Source: Ectocarpus siliculosus (taxonomy: Eukaryota > Sar > Phaeophyceae > Ectocarpales > Ectocarpaceae). Taken from it: a stretch of DNA of 64,000 bases. Numbering within the stretch: the stretch's first letter is position 1; each line of letters starts with the position of its first letter. The translations under genes were made by a program, and so were the position numbers. A model generated the notes under the pieces. The model had not been told where the DNA came from. It did no database searches and worked only from the letters and a program-made list of their open reading frames with translations. This document shows, piece after piece, positions 27,501-39,351 of the stretch. The stretch spans positions 1,470,828 through 1,534,827 of the forward strand of contig FN649745.1 of assembly GCA_000310025.1 (NCBI GenBank), given 5' to 3'.

Positions 27501-30500
27501 ATTGTAATCCTCTTGAGCCTGGCTTCTCTTCTCCTCATGGCTACGAATCGCTTGGACGCCTCTCGACCGAAGACACCTCTCACAAACGCCTTCGTGTTTG
27601 AGGGGGGAGAGGGGAGATTGTGCGTTCGTCAGACAACCAAAGTGGAGGTATCCATCGCAGAGATAGACAACTGTATCTGTAGTGGGCTATCCTTGTCTGT
27701 AGGTTGAAAAACAGGGCTGCGATATACATACAGTTTTGTCGTGTATCGTATACTAGAGGTAAGGTATGCAAACAACCTCGTAACATAGCGGGTGAACGCG
27801 CAGGTGTGTGGTAGACGTTTTAAGCCCACTTTCTCTGCGACCAAGAGGCTTCAAATTTCCACAAGGGGTGGTTTTGGGAATGTTTCGTCCAGAGCTCCCC
27901 TTGCATGTGTTGGTCAGGTGTTTCACCCACTTGGCGGAGCAATTGACCTAAAAAATGATCACGCATTCATGCGCCTTTGCCCGCGCTATTCGGTGCGTTT
28001 GAACCGCGTCAGCAAACAAACGCTCGGCACATGTATGTACGAAATGCAGACGGAATGTTTGTTCCTGTATCTGGTGGTACATCGAAATTGAGCCGGTGAG
28101 CACCAATGACATGGCCGAAAGGCTAGGCTAAAGACGACGTACTACGACGAGCGAGCGGAGTGTCATAACTACCCATGGGCGTCCCCGTGACATCCGACGG
28201 GTTGTTCTGTCGCATTTAGCCTGACAGCAAGGCTGACATGCAAACCTGAATAACGGTGGCGCTCTTCTCCACTCGGCCAAACAGTCGAAGAGCCGCCTCG
28301 GCTTCCGCGATATCTATCGTCAAGCGGTCCCCGCCGAGGCCGCGGGCTTTGGCCAGCAGTACGCGAAGGCGAGGGCCCGCTAAGCGATGGATCGGCTGGC
28401 CCTGCCGTTTGCCATTTCCACACACACACGAAGAAGCGGGAATGGAGTGTAGCTAGTTCATTTTTTGTTTGTCGCGGCCGCAAGAACTTGACCCAAGACT
28501 CGTAAACATTAGCCGTCACGTATTCGATATGATGCTGCCCATCCGACGTGCAGCTCAGAAGACACGGCGCGCTTTGTTGCCCGAGAAAAGAGACATATTC
28601 GCCGAAACTAAATCTGAAGACGAATGAAACCGTGATTCTTCTCTGGCCCGATTTGTTGCTTTCAACGTCACCAAAACAGAAGCTCTCTATTGAAAAAAGC
28701 ACCGTTGCCCCGTCCACCCGCACTCGCCAAGCCTCATGCTTCCCCATGCTCACCTGTTCAATCAGTTTGTGCATCATCCTGCCGACTCGCCCTCGCTGCT
28801 CGTTCCTCCTAGAAACACACGCGGAAGCGAATATAATAGAGCGGCAACAGCGTGAGGAAGAATCGACTGGGGCGTGCTTGGGAAAGGTTATAGCATCGAT
28901 TTTTTATTTTCTGGCCAGGATCGAAAATACATACTTGTATCGGTCTAACAGTCACATATGCCATTCGGTAAATCTATACCTGTGTGCACATGCGACCGTG
29001 GAAACGTTGTCTCACATGCGTGAGTTAGAGCTACCTCCTACGAGTCACGGCATGTATTCGCGGAACAGTCATACCTCTCGAGGACCTTGTCCAACAACCT
29101 CCTGGCGACGAATTTCTTAGCGTTCACAGACATGTGCACCTGCGGTGTCGGAATCGGGAGGAAATCCTTTGAGACAGAGCTCACTGGCAGCGTACACACC
29201 GGTAACTTTGGAAGGAAGCCTTCCTGATCGATCGGGATTCTAGCGAGTGCCACCTTTCAATCTACGCTGCACACAGAGTCGCCGGAGACAACTCTCGAGC
29301 ATGGTGACAAGGTGCAATTAATGATCGACCTGCCATAGCTTTCGTCGACTAAGCATGGCTCGTGATGATGAACCACACAAACAAAATGAACGAACACATG
29401 AACACGCAGGCCCTCACACGCACTCTTTCCAGGAGCGCATCCAAGATTCACCTCATAATTATCAGGCGAAAAATGCGGCCTCGTCTAGAGACATTTGTTG
29501 TGAACTAAATGCACGCCCGCCTGCGTCACTCAAAGTACGGCCGGGGCGTTCCCACCAAGAAAACAAGGGAACAACACGTCCAATGTCACCTGACCGGCCC
29601 ACTCTCCCCTATCCTGGCGGCAGAAAACCCCGTCCTGTCGAAATGGGTGCCGCTTTCGGCTCTGTTCCAGCACGAGCTGTGCGCCCCTGTGTCTGTAAAC
29701 CGCTAACACGTCCCTCATTCTCCGCTTCCTGCTTGTCGCCTCGACAGTACCACCTCCCGAGGCTTGGTGGCTTTCATCCGCTGCTATCCCTGCTCCCGTT
29801 ACGGCCTGGGCATCGCGCGTCTCGCTTGCAGTTGCTGATTCTCCGTCTTCACCACCACATGATGCCGCAACACTTGCGCTACCCGTGCGTTCTGGCCTTT
29901 TCCCGCTTGCTGCCGTGCTGCTCTGTCCTACGCCCTCCCCCTGGCCACCGCCTTGTTCTGCTGCTGCTGCCGCTGTAGCTGGGGGTATACGTCGTCGCTC
30001 TCGAGGAGGCTTCCCGGACATGGCGTCTGCAATGTCTTCCTCTTCGTGGAGAGTCGCCAGGGCGGCCTCAACCCTTTTCATGTCTAAGACTTCGACGGAC
30101 GTCCCTGTCTCTTGGCGAGGTGGGAACCCTGGTCCTACCCCCTCTGGTACTCGCTGTTGGCGGCTAAGCGATAAGTTGTTGTTGTCGTTGATCGCGGGGG
30201 AGAAAGGGAAAATAAAGCACCCCTCTTTGGCAATCTCTCCGTACCATTCCTGCACACCGTTCGAGAACCTCGTCACCTGGAGGTGGTTGTGGGTTTAATA
30301 TGGGCGTGAGTGAGGTGTGCGTCGAAGGAAACAGAGACACTCACCGGTTCTCGCATGCTCCTACAGGGCGAAAGACGAAACCGTAGCGACCATGTCCAGG
30401 ACGGGAAGATACTGTTGTAACTCGCTTTGATGGCATCATTCCGTCGGAGGGTTGTAGGGGGAGTGTTGAGGGGTAAACGGGGGAGTAGGGTCGGTGGGAA

Positions 30501-33500
30501 ACGTTAAGGCAGTACTTGGAGCCGCGCATGAACCATCCTTTTTAATGGCGCTCCACGCCTATTCGGGCGAAATGCCATACCTTCGTTGTAGGTCTTCCGA
30601 AGGCGGCTTGCCTCGGCCGCCGAGCAGCACTGACTTCTGGAACCGTCGCCAACGCATCCTCTCGTTCCCCCTGGAAACTACCATCCGCGTCGCTGCGAGG
30701 AGCGCTGCCGGAAGCAACGCTTCTATTGTCGTCCAGGCCACTACTTCCTCCGAAGGCAACATCGTCCAGATCCGGGTGTCCCTCATCCGCCCACGCGGCC
30801 CTCGGGGTAGTAATTGCCGACATCGCACACGACGTCCTCGCCGAGACTGTGTTGTCGTCGTCGTTGATGTCACCGTCACCCGCGTGGTGAGAGATCGACG
30901 CAGGGGTCGTCCATGAGCGCTGCTGCTCATGCTGCTGCTGTTGAGGGGGGGGTGGGGCGACAACGAGATCCTCCTCTGCCTGGTTGTTTCCTAGGCACCG
31001 CGAAAATGGGGCCGGGAGAGAAGACGGGGCGGTGCTAGGGAGGGGGGAGTTGCCCGGGTGAACGACGACGTCGGTGCGGTTTGCCAAGGGTAGTGCTGAA
31101 GGCACTCTAGGCAAACCAATGCCGGCGGACGGCTCGCCTGACGCCAGGCTTGCTCTCCCTAGGCCCTGTGACAGAAAGGGTGCATCGGCAAACGTTTTGG
31201 AGGAGGCAGCGGGGCAGGGAGGCAAACGGGATCGGAAAGCTCGGTGCATGGCGAGAAATCGCACTCCAGGGCCGCCCGTCGGCGCGTTTGCAACACTTTC
31301 CGGGTACACCTTCAACGAGGGTTAACGCTTGGTGAGGATCGCGACTGGCAGTAGCGCTCGCGCGGGGGCAACTTCACACATGTTCGCACCACCCAACACA
31401 ACAGTTTTTCTCCGAAGTCGCCAGAACTGACTCTCAGCACCTATCCTCGACCCCGAGGTTTCTCGAATCACGGCCCCGTCGTGCTCCTCCATGGAAGCAA
31501 CTTTGCGTAAAAAGGTTTGCCTCGAACGAACACCGACGCCAAACCACACCCCAAGCAGGCCCATCCATTCTCAGGGGATCTACCAAAGCGTTTCACCCCA
31601 CCTCCACGATCTCCTCTTCGTCGTCGTGTCCAGCAGTAGCCAGTAGGAAGGGGTTGCCCTTGAGGTCGAAAGCCTTACCACCACCAGCCCCCAACCAGCT
31701 TACGAGCGGGTCCACGCTAGCCAAGAATTCCAGGTCCCAGGTCATCTTGAGGAGGTAGTTCGAGTTGTTCCAGATGTACGGCGGCGAGTGCTTGACGCCG
31801 CCGTTCAGGGCCTCGGCGGCGCACTGCTCGCATGGTCGCCCCGACGGGGTGTCGTCCGATTGGATCGCCATGTGCTTGCCGCAGGTACGGGTGACGATGC
31901 TGATTCGTTTTTGGCGAAAGTCCGCGTAGGAGACGAACACCGAAAACAATTGATGCATCGAGTTGGTTGTTCCCGTGCTTATTGGGATTCCACGGATTGT
32001 GATCGTGCCGGTGCAAATGGAACCGTATTTTCATGAAAATGGAGCTGTGTTTTCATCGGGTTAAAGAGGGGCGTATCCGTTTAATAACTGTAGAGGAGCG
32101 ATTCTAACGTCTCTCGGCACACCTTGATCCCCTTCTTCTTTCTGATTCTGTCTCCTTCTCTCGTATTCTCACCGTTTCTTGGGCATTCGAAGCACGGACG
32201 ATCTCTGCTTCACCGCCTCGCGACAAAGAGCATCATCGTAGGCCTCCATGGCTTCGTTCTTGGTCTCGAACACCCCCAGATACAGCTGAAACGTGCACGA
32301 CCGGTGAGTGAAACAAAGTCGACTCTAATCTCTCTCCCTTGCATCTCGCTGTAACACTCTAAATAGGACCTTCGGGATATACGCCGTCCGTAACAGCAAG
32401 TGGTATTCAGCTTGATTCACGTGCCATGTGCGGGTGCCCCCTGTTGTTCTTCTGATGAAGGACGGTAAACACTCTGTGAAAAGAAACCTACAGGAATTTA
32501 TCCGAGTTGCACTGAAATGAAAGGGGTGCGTGTCAAAAACCAAAGGTTGAACGGGAATATCGCGCACCTGATCTCTGGCGATCTTGGGGTCCTGCCTGCT
32601 CCTGCGGAACCGCTTGTACTGGGACATCATCGCCGGCGACGAGTCCCACAGCTTGCGTCCGGGAACCATCATCGTAGCGACCCATCTCCCCTTTGCGGAC
32701 TGACCGCCCCCGCCGCCGCCGCGTTCGGAATGGCTGCCAAGAGCAACCGGCGCCTTGGGGGGCTTGATGCGGAGATCTGTATTCCCACTGCTATTTTCGT
32801 CGAGGTCTCCACATTGGTCGTCCATGGGACAACGTGACTCCACTCCCGAATATTCCCCGTTATTTCCCCCCCCTTGCCGGCGGTCGGAAGACGCAAGCGA
32901 GGACGGTGTTGGCTCCTCCGCCTCCAAAGCGCCCGACGGTTCCCCTTTCCCTGCGTTGACCTTGGGTATTTTCCCATCTTGCGTTCTTGGTTCCGAGGAG
33001 ATGTTGCCGTTGCTAGACAACGCCGACTTCACCCTTTGCGCCTGCGTGTCTTCCCGCCAGAGGCAAACAGCCTCGACCACTCTGACTGATGCGAGACGGA
33101 GCTGTGAGTGAAGTGAGCGAGGAGTGATTGGCAACGTCCGACGAACAACGGGCTCAGACTTGAGAGACCAGGGACATTCAATAGAGAACCTACTGCCGTA
33201 GCCCAGACAGCACCGATACGACTCATATTCAAGAGTCTCGTGAGCACGTTGTCCAACAGAGCACGAGACACGATTCTATGTTGATGTTAGTTAAAAGAGT
33301 ACGCTCAGGACGAAGACTATCGCTCTCTGCTTTTGGCCGTAGGCAGAGAAATGCTGAGTAGGAGACACGCGTGAAAGCGGCGGCAGGATAACATCCACAC
33401 CTGATCTAATAGGCGCAGCAAAGAGATCACGTCTGATTCTTCCACATTGGTCCTCGATTCCGACAAGAAATTCCTGCTGCAGGCGACGCCCTCCCGCTCC

Positions 33501-36500
33501 GCCGTGGAAAGAAGGCCCTCTCTCTTGGCAATACACCTTGCGGTTTCCGATCAAGTTCGAGGCACGTTCTTTACATTCGTGGCGCAGTCATGAAAAACAG
33601 CGCATTTCATTGTTCACCACAAGCAAAGCAAAACGGGCGCAACCCTTTCCCACCACCAAAACTGAAACCCCTGCTGCGCAAAATACACGACGGCCTATCT
33701 ACCTACAAGCAGGGTTGGTTTGAGATGTTGGAGGGAAGTTGTGGTTTCCAAGACGTTTCCGACTACGAGGTGGGTTTTGAAGTAGACACTTTCTACGTGC
33801 TCTTAGACGAATGTGAGGAGTTTGGTCGAGCGCCATACCAAGTCTTCATAGCGCAAGCTCTTACTTTCTACACGATCGATCCGCGTGGCGGTAATTCGGA
33901 GACTGTAGGTGTGGCATGAAACTGCAAAACTAAAAATGAAATGTTCACAGCAGTATCACGGGACAGTAGCGTAGGGAAAACCACAACTAAAAAAAGGATA
34001 AGTTGGGTGACAGCATTCTATTTTTCTTGCGATCTCTCTGCACACCGCGGGTAGAAGTCAGCGTAATATATTCGACTCACGCAAGGACTTCCAGCTCTGT
34101 CTTGGCGCAGTTCCCCTCCCTCCATGCTACCATTCGATCCTTTTCTGCGATGCTGATGAAATAGTGCCGACACCTGCTTTGTTGGAGAAAAGGGGAGCGT
34201 GAAATCTGGTTCTGAAGGCGAAGGCTTGGTCGCTGCAGCTGAAGCAACCTCCCCGTTATGATCTCCCGCCGTAATGGGGAACAATCAATCTTCGACCAAG
34301 CCCTCTAGGAAAGCAGTACGGGACATTGAGTCGGGAGTTTGTGTGGGGCGTCGACAAGTGTACATCGAATTTGCTGCCCCCTCCCCTGAAACCAAGTGGC
34401 TTGGCGGCGGTTGCAAGATGTCGAAACCTGAAGTGGAAAACCTTAAGTCCCTCGGGCGACTCAACCAGGTCGTCTGATCTTGTATCCAAGTTTCTCTTCT
34501 ACTGCCATTTCCGCTCTCCTGAACTATAGGATACGATGTGCCATCTCCACTGGTTTCTATGACCCCAGCATTCTCGTATGAACGCAGTTGAATAGGTCAC
34601 GCCGTGAAAGAAGGGTACTGTTTACGTCACCCAATCGTATGGATAGCATGAAGCTGCTTAAACTAAACTGACGCTCTCTCTCTTGGCGATGGCGGCTAAA
34701 TTTCAAACTTCATTGCTGTTTGGCTCACCGGCAATGTATCTGGCTTTTTGGGCACGCGCGTGCGACCCATCTCTTGCACAGCGGAGCGACCCCGTGCTCT
34801 TCGCAAGGGATCACCCGGTCTCCATCGCTGGTGTTGTCCTGAAAGGTGAGCTGAACGAAATAACGAACACCAGGAGAACGTTTGCAAGATAGGACTAAAC
34901 GGTTGATGGTTGTAAGCCCTTTGAAAACTGCGAGCGAACTGTACACAGCGGGCGAAACAACATACACCGGGCGATGATTCTCTGAGGAACGACATAGACA
35001 CGACAATGCCAGCGATACCCAATGGTATACCTTAGGGCCGTCAGACGCTGCCATGACCGCCAAGTCCCTGCTTTTTTCTGCTCCCCCTCCGACTGCCGAG
35101 GTTACCCTATCCCCAGCGCCAGCACCACTGCCCGCGTCACCCCCGCTCTTCTCAGCCCTGTCGACTCCATTCAACGTGGCTGACGCGACGCTCATCTGTT
35201 CCTGGAACTGTGCGTCCACCTTGGCCACAGCACGCGCGATGCGTTGGTGGTTTCGCCTTACTTTTTCCTGCGATGGGCGCGAATCACGCGAGGAGGGGAG
35301 GGAGGAGGGAGGTGAGATACGGCGATACTCGAAAGGAGAGCCCGATTACGGAAAGTAGCGCACAAAATATTCAATGCCCGAAATGCAAACCCACCCTCAC
35401 GTCTTGCTGGCATGTATAGAGTCTTATCCCCGTACCGTGCGCTTCGTGTGCGCCTCAGTGTTACACTCAGCACCACCGCCCCGCTCGTGTGCGTGCGTTT
35501 ATCGTAAACACAAAACGATGGGCAGAATAGGTGACAGAGACACAAAACTTAGTACGAAGACAAGGAGAACGTTGAAGAAAAAGTGAGATAGAGAAACCGA
35601 GACAAAGACAAATGGTGACAAACAGGGAGACTGAATGAGATGGAAAGGCTGAATCTATTTCCTTGTCCCCCATTCGCTTGCCTGGCGATCAATGTTGATG
35701 GACTGTAAGCTCGTCTTCACCAGGCGCGAGAAGTCCATCCCGATTTTCCCAGAGACCTCCCGCCCCAGCGACAGCGCCGCCGTCGTCGCGGCGGACTCGA
35801 CTTCCTCGCCGAGTAGCTCGCTCTCTGGAAGACATGTTTGGCGGGTTATCCCCAGCTCCTCCGAGCGGCGCAGCGTGTGCCGGAATAGGAAGATATTGTT
35901 CGGGTTGCGGTAGCGTGGGGCGCCGCCATAGACACCGCGTTCCATGTACCTTTTTTGTTTTGTTGTGACAGCGTAGCGTGCAGGTTCAGCGGAGAGGAAC
36001 CAAGCGGCGCAGCAAGAAAGGGCGGCTGCGCATTGCGACTATCGTCCGTACGCGCACGAAATACGTCGAAATGTGGCTGAACAAACTGAGAAGTTGAGGG
36101 GGGGCTGCAAGAATGGAATATTGGTGTTGTAAAGGATGTGCCCCTCGAATGGGGTGGTAAATGAATACCGACGAAGTAGCACATCTCTGCGGCCAAGACG
36201 TCCTTTAAAACTTGGCAGATAAGAAACGGAACAGCAGCATATCCTCCCCCCCCTTCCCCCCCTTCGACTGCTCTTCCACTCTTTGGGCACTAACCGTCCA
36301 TTTACTTCGGGGAACGGCGCGCCGTCCACCACCCACGTGTCCACTCGCTTTTGCTTGACCACCCGCGACTGCTCATTTGTATGGATAGCGCAAGGACAGT
36401 AGGGAGTTGCCGAACAATGATGACCGCAACAATCATCCCCCGTTCAACAGATTTGTGCAGGAGGGCAGCCAATTTCCTAATCCGTTGCGCGGCTGAGCCG

Positions 36501-39351
36501 ATGGATCGTATGGGATTGTGGATTTCTTTACCTTTGGCAGGTTTTAATCGACAATTGTGATATTCGCAAAAGGCGTGTTATTGAGCGAGATACTGTCTTG
36601 CATGGTAACAGTGCTCCACAACAAGTCATAACATGGCTGATATGTGGCTACCGACGTGCCAATTGAGTAGCGGTCGTGCTCACAGATGAACCTCGACTAA
36701 AACTAAAACTCGCCGTTGTTTTAGGAACCACGCAGCTGACGCTGATTCCCCCGGAGCCCTCATCAAAGGCCATCCAAGCGCTCGAGGGTACCGTGGTTGC
36801 TTCCGAAAAACTGCCGTAGTACGCGCGGCTGAGGGTCTCGCCGGTGATGTTGACAGTGATCGTCCCGATAACCCAAAGACAAACCGTCTTGTGTCCAATT
36901 CACATTTCGTTTTATGTCGGGTACGCCGTACAGCACGCGGGATCGGTCATGTTGGCGTGCGAGAGAGTGGTGGTCAAAATGGTTTGTGGTGGTTGGGTAG
37001 AGCATGGGAACTAGACACGGTAGGACGGACGAACGTGAGACGAAACACGACGTATCTTCAGGACAGAAGTGGGCTCTACTGGCATCTATCTATCCCCATC
37101 ATTTGAAAAAGGAAAATATTGAAATATTTCCAAGCGTACGGGTGAAGACACCCTACCTGTCCATGACAATCATTTCCTGCACCAACCCTCATTGGAATGA
37201 TAGAATACCTATGGTGCGCACCTCATCTCGCACGGCAGTCACCCCCCCTGCCACAGCCCCGCTACCAATTGTTGCGTAATCCTCCGGCAGTGCTCCGTCT
37301 TGCTTCATCCCCACACTCCCCTCTCTCGATGATGTACAGCTCGACTTTGACGATGAAACCTCGAGACCGAGAGCTGGCCCCCACTCTGCCTGAACTCGGT
37401 GTAGGGCCTCCACGGCCTCCTGATACCTCAGTCGGCTCTGTACAGCGGCCAACAACATTGTGGGTGGAATCAACACGGCCACTTTGGATTAATAGTGAGA
37501 ACGAATGGGAAGGTTGGGGCGGAAACGGGTGTTTCTCTGACAACGATAGATGAGAGAGTGAGCACGGGAGTGATTCCCTTTATAAATTATTGAAAGTAGC
37601 CCTTTAGGTACTGGTCGAATATCAAATAGAGCTCAGGTCTTCTCTCACTCTACTCAACTTGAGCATTCTACACATGCACTATCGAAGGTCTGGGAGGGCG
37701 TTTGATAGTACCTGAGAGGGGAAAAGTACGCCCTGTTGACTTCTAACCTGCAAATTCTCTTTCGTCGAACAACCATGCTTTGTATGCTTTACGCGTCACC
37801 CGAATACCTGCAAAGCCACCTCGTTCTTGGTCATCCACACCCGACGCTGTCCGACTCGGCTGTCGAACCTGGCTTCCTCTGAGTGAGAAGGCGCCCGCTG
37901 CATGTCCTGCAGCTTCTTGGACTCCTTGCTCGCCTCCTGTTCCGCTTTGTCAGCCAGGAACATTAGGTCCATGGCCGTCTTCTTGGCTTGCGTCAGTCGA
38001 TCCTGTCGGGGGGGTTATTCGGGTGCACAAAGCAGACCTGGTGCTGAACTACTATGGTAGTACCGGGGAAAAAATGGTAGCCTCGACTGTAAGCCTCACG
38101 AGGGTGGAATGGATAGTCTAACCCTTTGAGAATGTGAGCAAGGCACGTGACGTTACACTGTTTTGGGCGGGTCAGTTTAGAACCCTCCATGAGCAGGATC
38201 GTTGTACCCGGCGGGCACAATCATCGTTGGTCTCGAGGGGTGGTGGTCCACCCGTTTGTGTATGTGCAGCTGCTCCAGACAATTCTGTGCTAGATGTACT
38301 AGCCCATATTGAGCAGTAGCTTTGCTTGTGCCCAGGAAAAAACATTTTACGAGAAGCGGTCCCGGAACAGTTAGTTGTCTTTGGACAAGTTGACACACCG
38401 AGGAGGCTCCGCCTCAAGCAAAGCGCATGTGCCTACTCGTAAGTCACATATCACGTACCTGTGCTTCCGCGACTTGCTGGACCTGAGTCTGACGCTCAAA
38501 TATTTCGTCTATCTTGCTTTCGGTGGTGCGGACGGACGAGGAACCCCTTGACCGCAACGATGCCCTAGGCTGCGACGGATCAGTAGAAGCGCTTTTTTCG
38601 TGATTTGAGACACCGCTTGGGACTGTGGGGACGCTGGTGCTGCTGCTCTCATGAATGCTTCCATTGTCCCGGACAGCATCCAGCGATGGTCGCTTATCGA
38701 ATTCAGGGGCTTGGTCTGAAAGAGCATGTTCGTGCGGCCTCAACTCACGATTCTGGTTGCTGTTGTCGCTGCTTGCTGTGGGGGTAGTGAAAAACACAGT
38801 AAGGAAAGCGAGAGATGGGGCGAAAGAGACGAAGAGGACGACTTTGTGAGACAGGGATACTTGTTTTCCAATACACCTGTAGCAACGTCCGTCCTGCGGT
38901 ACGGACGAGGAGACAGTCCGTTCGTTCCCACGGATTGCTGTGATATATTACAACGTCCAGGTGCAACAAAGCGCACGGGTCTTTAGGATTGCTCAATGTC
39001 GGACCACTATGTTTGTCAGCAGTGACACACGGAAATTAGGATGGAGGAGCACAACGCCGAGCAGCCATGGGTCCCACGGGAATATGTAAGCCGAGGAAAG
39101 AAAGCCCACATCCACACAACAGCACAGGGTGAACAGTAGACATGGTCAAAAACTGAAACTTCTCTGGCTTCCTGCCTAGGGCCTCGACCTTTCGGGATGG
39201 CCGACGGGCTCACGACGTCTGGGTGATCTCGAATGATTCGCATCGCCTCGGTTAGCATTCTCGTTTCTCGCCCGAGGTCGTCTCTTTCGGTCTTCGCACG
39301 GTCGAACCAAAGATCACGCCTATCACCGTGAGGTTGGGAACGTTTTGCCAT
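6767..39351 (-). CDS. Giant IQ-motif / coiled-coil protein, about 43 exons, about 3,930 residues; family not recognised
   Basis: Exons (high-low): 39351-39189, 38715-38459, 38002-37808, 37437-37222, 36887-36684, 36368-36295, 35949-35682, 35219-35031, 34248-34081, 33517-33401, 33101-32568, 32285-32173, 31899-31602, 31309-30581, 30276-29590, 29139-29075, 28808-28754, 28401-28246, 27589-27450, 26397-26337, 26090-26010, 25735-25643, 25283-25149, 24741-24568, 24178-24092, 23811-23650, 23114-22992, 22815-22768, 21743-21705, 21377-21249, 20792-20711, 20457-20282, 19793-19683, 19325-18796, 18261-18108, 17654-17049, 16598-15081, 14827-14643, 12853-12448, 11870-11737, 11029-10941, 10632-9932, 8113-6767. 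Phases agree at every junction and the sum is 11,799 nt, an exact multiple of three ending in TAG. Many exons are charged and coiled-coil-like (for example 23811-23650 and 38002-37808). I do not recognise the family; a cytoskeletal or flagellar scaffold that binds calmodulin is a guess. Exons 21, 22, 28 and 29 are the weakest. The ATG at 39351 may be internal, because upstream exons exist. An automatic annotation may split this gene. Confidence 0.72.
9101..9187. repeat. Tandem duplication, about 29 bp matched, 58-bp period
   Basis: The sequence from TGCGATGGTCAG through CTGCGTGATG occurs at 9101-9129 and again at 9159-9187. It lies inside the last intron of the giant gene. Confidence 0.85.
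12861..12995. repeat. (GGA)45 microsatellite; (TCC)n polypyrimidine tract at a splice acceptor
   Basis: About 135 bp of uninterrupted GGA on the plus strand. On the minus strand it is a TCC tract ending 7 nt before the cag acceptor (12854-12856) of the 12853-12448 exon of the giant gene, so it forms the polypyrimidine tract. If the intron were retained, the repeat would read in frame as poly-Ser into the exon. Confidence 0.9.
15081..16598 (-). other. Largest internal exon (506 codons) of the giant gene
   Basis: The exon has an ag acceptor at 16599-16600 and a consensus gtaagt donor at 15075-15080, both in phase 0. It opens with a Gln/Arg-rich helix (RNQNRVEALLRQEQAQAKIW). Near its middle it contains RVEAYLPDSSTTVALHV, which resembles the AYDP strand motif of the 26397 and 20457 exons, and then a Cys/Lys/Arg-rich stretch. 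No named domain was recognised. Confidence 0.75.
18292..18342. repeat. 27-bp tandem repeat, two copies
   Basis: CCTTGTTGGYACGACCAATA followed by TTGATGT occurs at 18292-18318 and, minus its last three bases, at 18319-18342. It sits in an intron of the giant gene, 31 bp upstream (on the minus strand) of the exon starting at 18261. Confidence 0.9.
20282..20457 (-). other. Giant-gene exon with best AYDP strand motif
   Basis: The exon reads GTGWAAVAVYETWGDLFFEA then YDPTTTSTMTLE, framed by an ag acceptor (phase 1) and a gtaaat donor (phase 0). The alternating hydrophobic pattern suggests a beta module. The same signature recurs in the 26397-26337 exon (SVRLTAYDPITGEQ) and less closely in the 16598-15081 exon. 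Confidence 0.75.
26337..26397 (-). other. Short giant-gene exon, AYDP motif copy
   Basis: A 61-nt exon encoding TVRPPESVRLTAYDPITGEQ. It follows directly on the IQ exon pair (phase 2 join completing an Arg codon) and ends at a gtacac donor. Confidence 0.65.
27450..28401 (-). other. IQ motif of the giant protein, split by an intron
   Basis: Exon 28401-28246 ends EKSATVIQ at a gtttgc donor in phase 0. Exon 27589-27450 begins AFVRGVFGREASKRF. Joined they give VIQAFVRGVFGR, a perfect IQxxxRGxxxR calmodulin/EF-hand light-chain binding motif, followed by a basic helix (AMRRREARLKR). The preceding exon (28808-28754) is also basic and helical. Confidence 0.85.
29590..31309 (-). other. Two long low-complexity giant-gene exons
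   Basis: Exons 31309-30581 and 30276-29590 join in phase 0. The first is Pro/Ser/Gln/Asp-rich and probably disordered. The second starts with a more ordered block (RFSNGVQEWYGEIAKEG), then a helix (MKRVEAALATLHEEEDIADA) and a Gly/Ser/Thr-rich tail. No domain was recognised. Confidence 0.7.
32173..32700 (-). other. AP2-like module of the giant protein, split over two exons
   Basis: The end of exon 33101-32568 reads GRWVATMMVPGRKLWDSS. After the intron the 32285-32173 exon reads LYLGVFETKNEAMEAYDDAL. The order W-strand, strand, then LGxFxTxxEAxxAYDxA is that of AP2/ERF-type DNA-binding domains, with an unusual basic insertion (YKRFRRSRQDPKIARDQ) between strands and helix. The 5' part of the first exon is disordered. 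Alternatively this is a chance resemblance in a non-DNA-binding beta/alpha unit. Confidence 0.45.
35682..36368 (-). other. VNGxY...GxPRYRN module of the giant protein
   Basis: Exon 36368-36295 ends WVVDGAPFPEVNG at a gttagt donor in phase 2. Exon 35949-35682 continues RYMERGVYGGAPRYRNPNN. Together they form a compact Gly/Tyr-rich strand repeat, followed by a helical segment. Exon 7 ends with CAG before gcaagc, a possible GC donor; using it keeps the phase. Otherwise the frame would stop at TAG (35655-35657), or an upstream GTGAAG donor would be needed. Confidence 0.6.
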
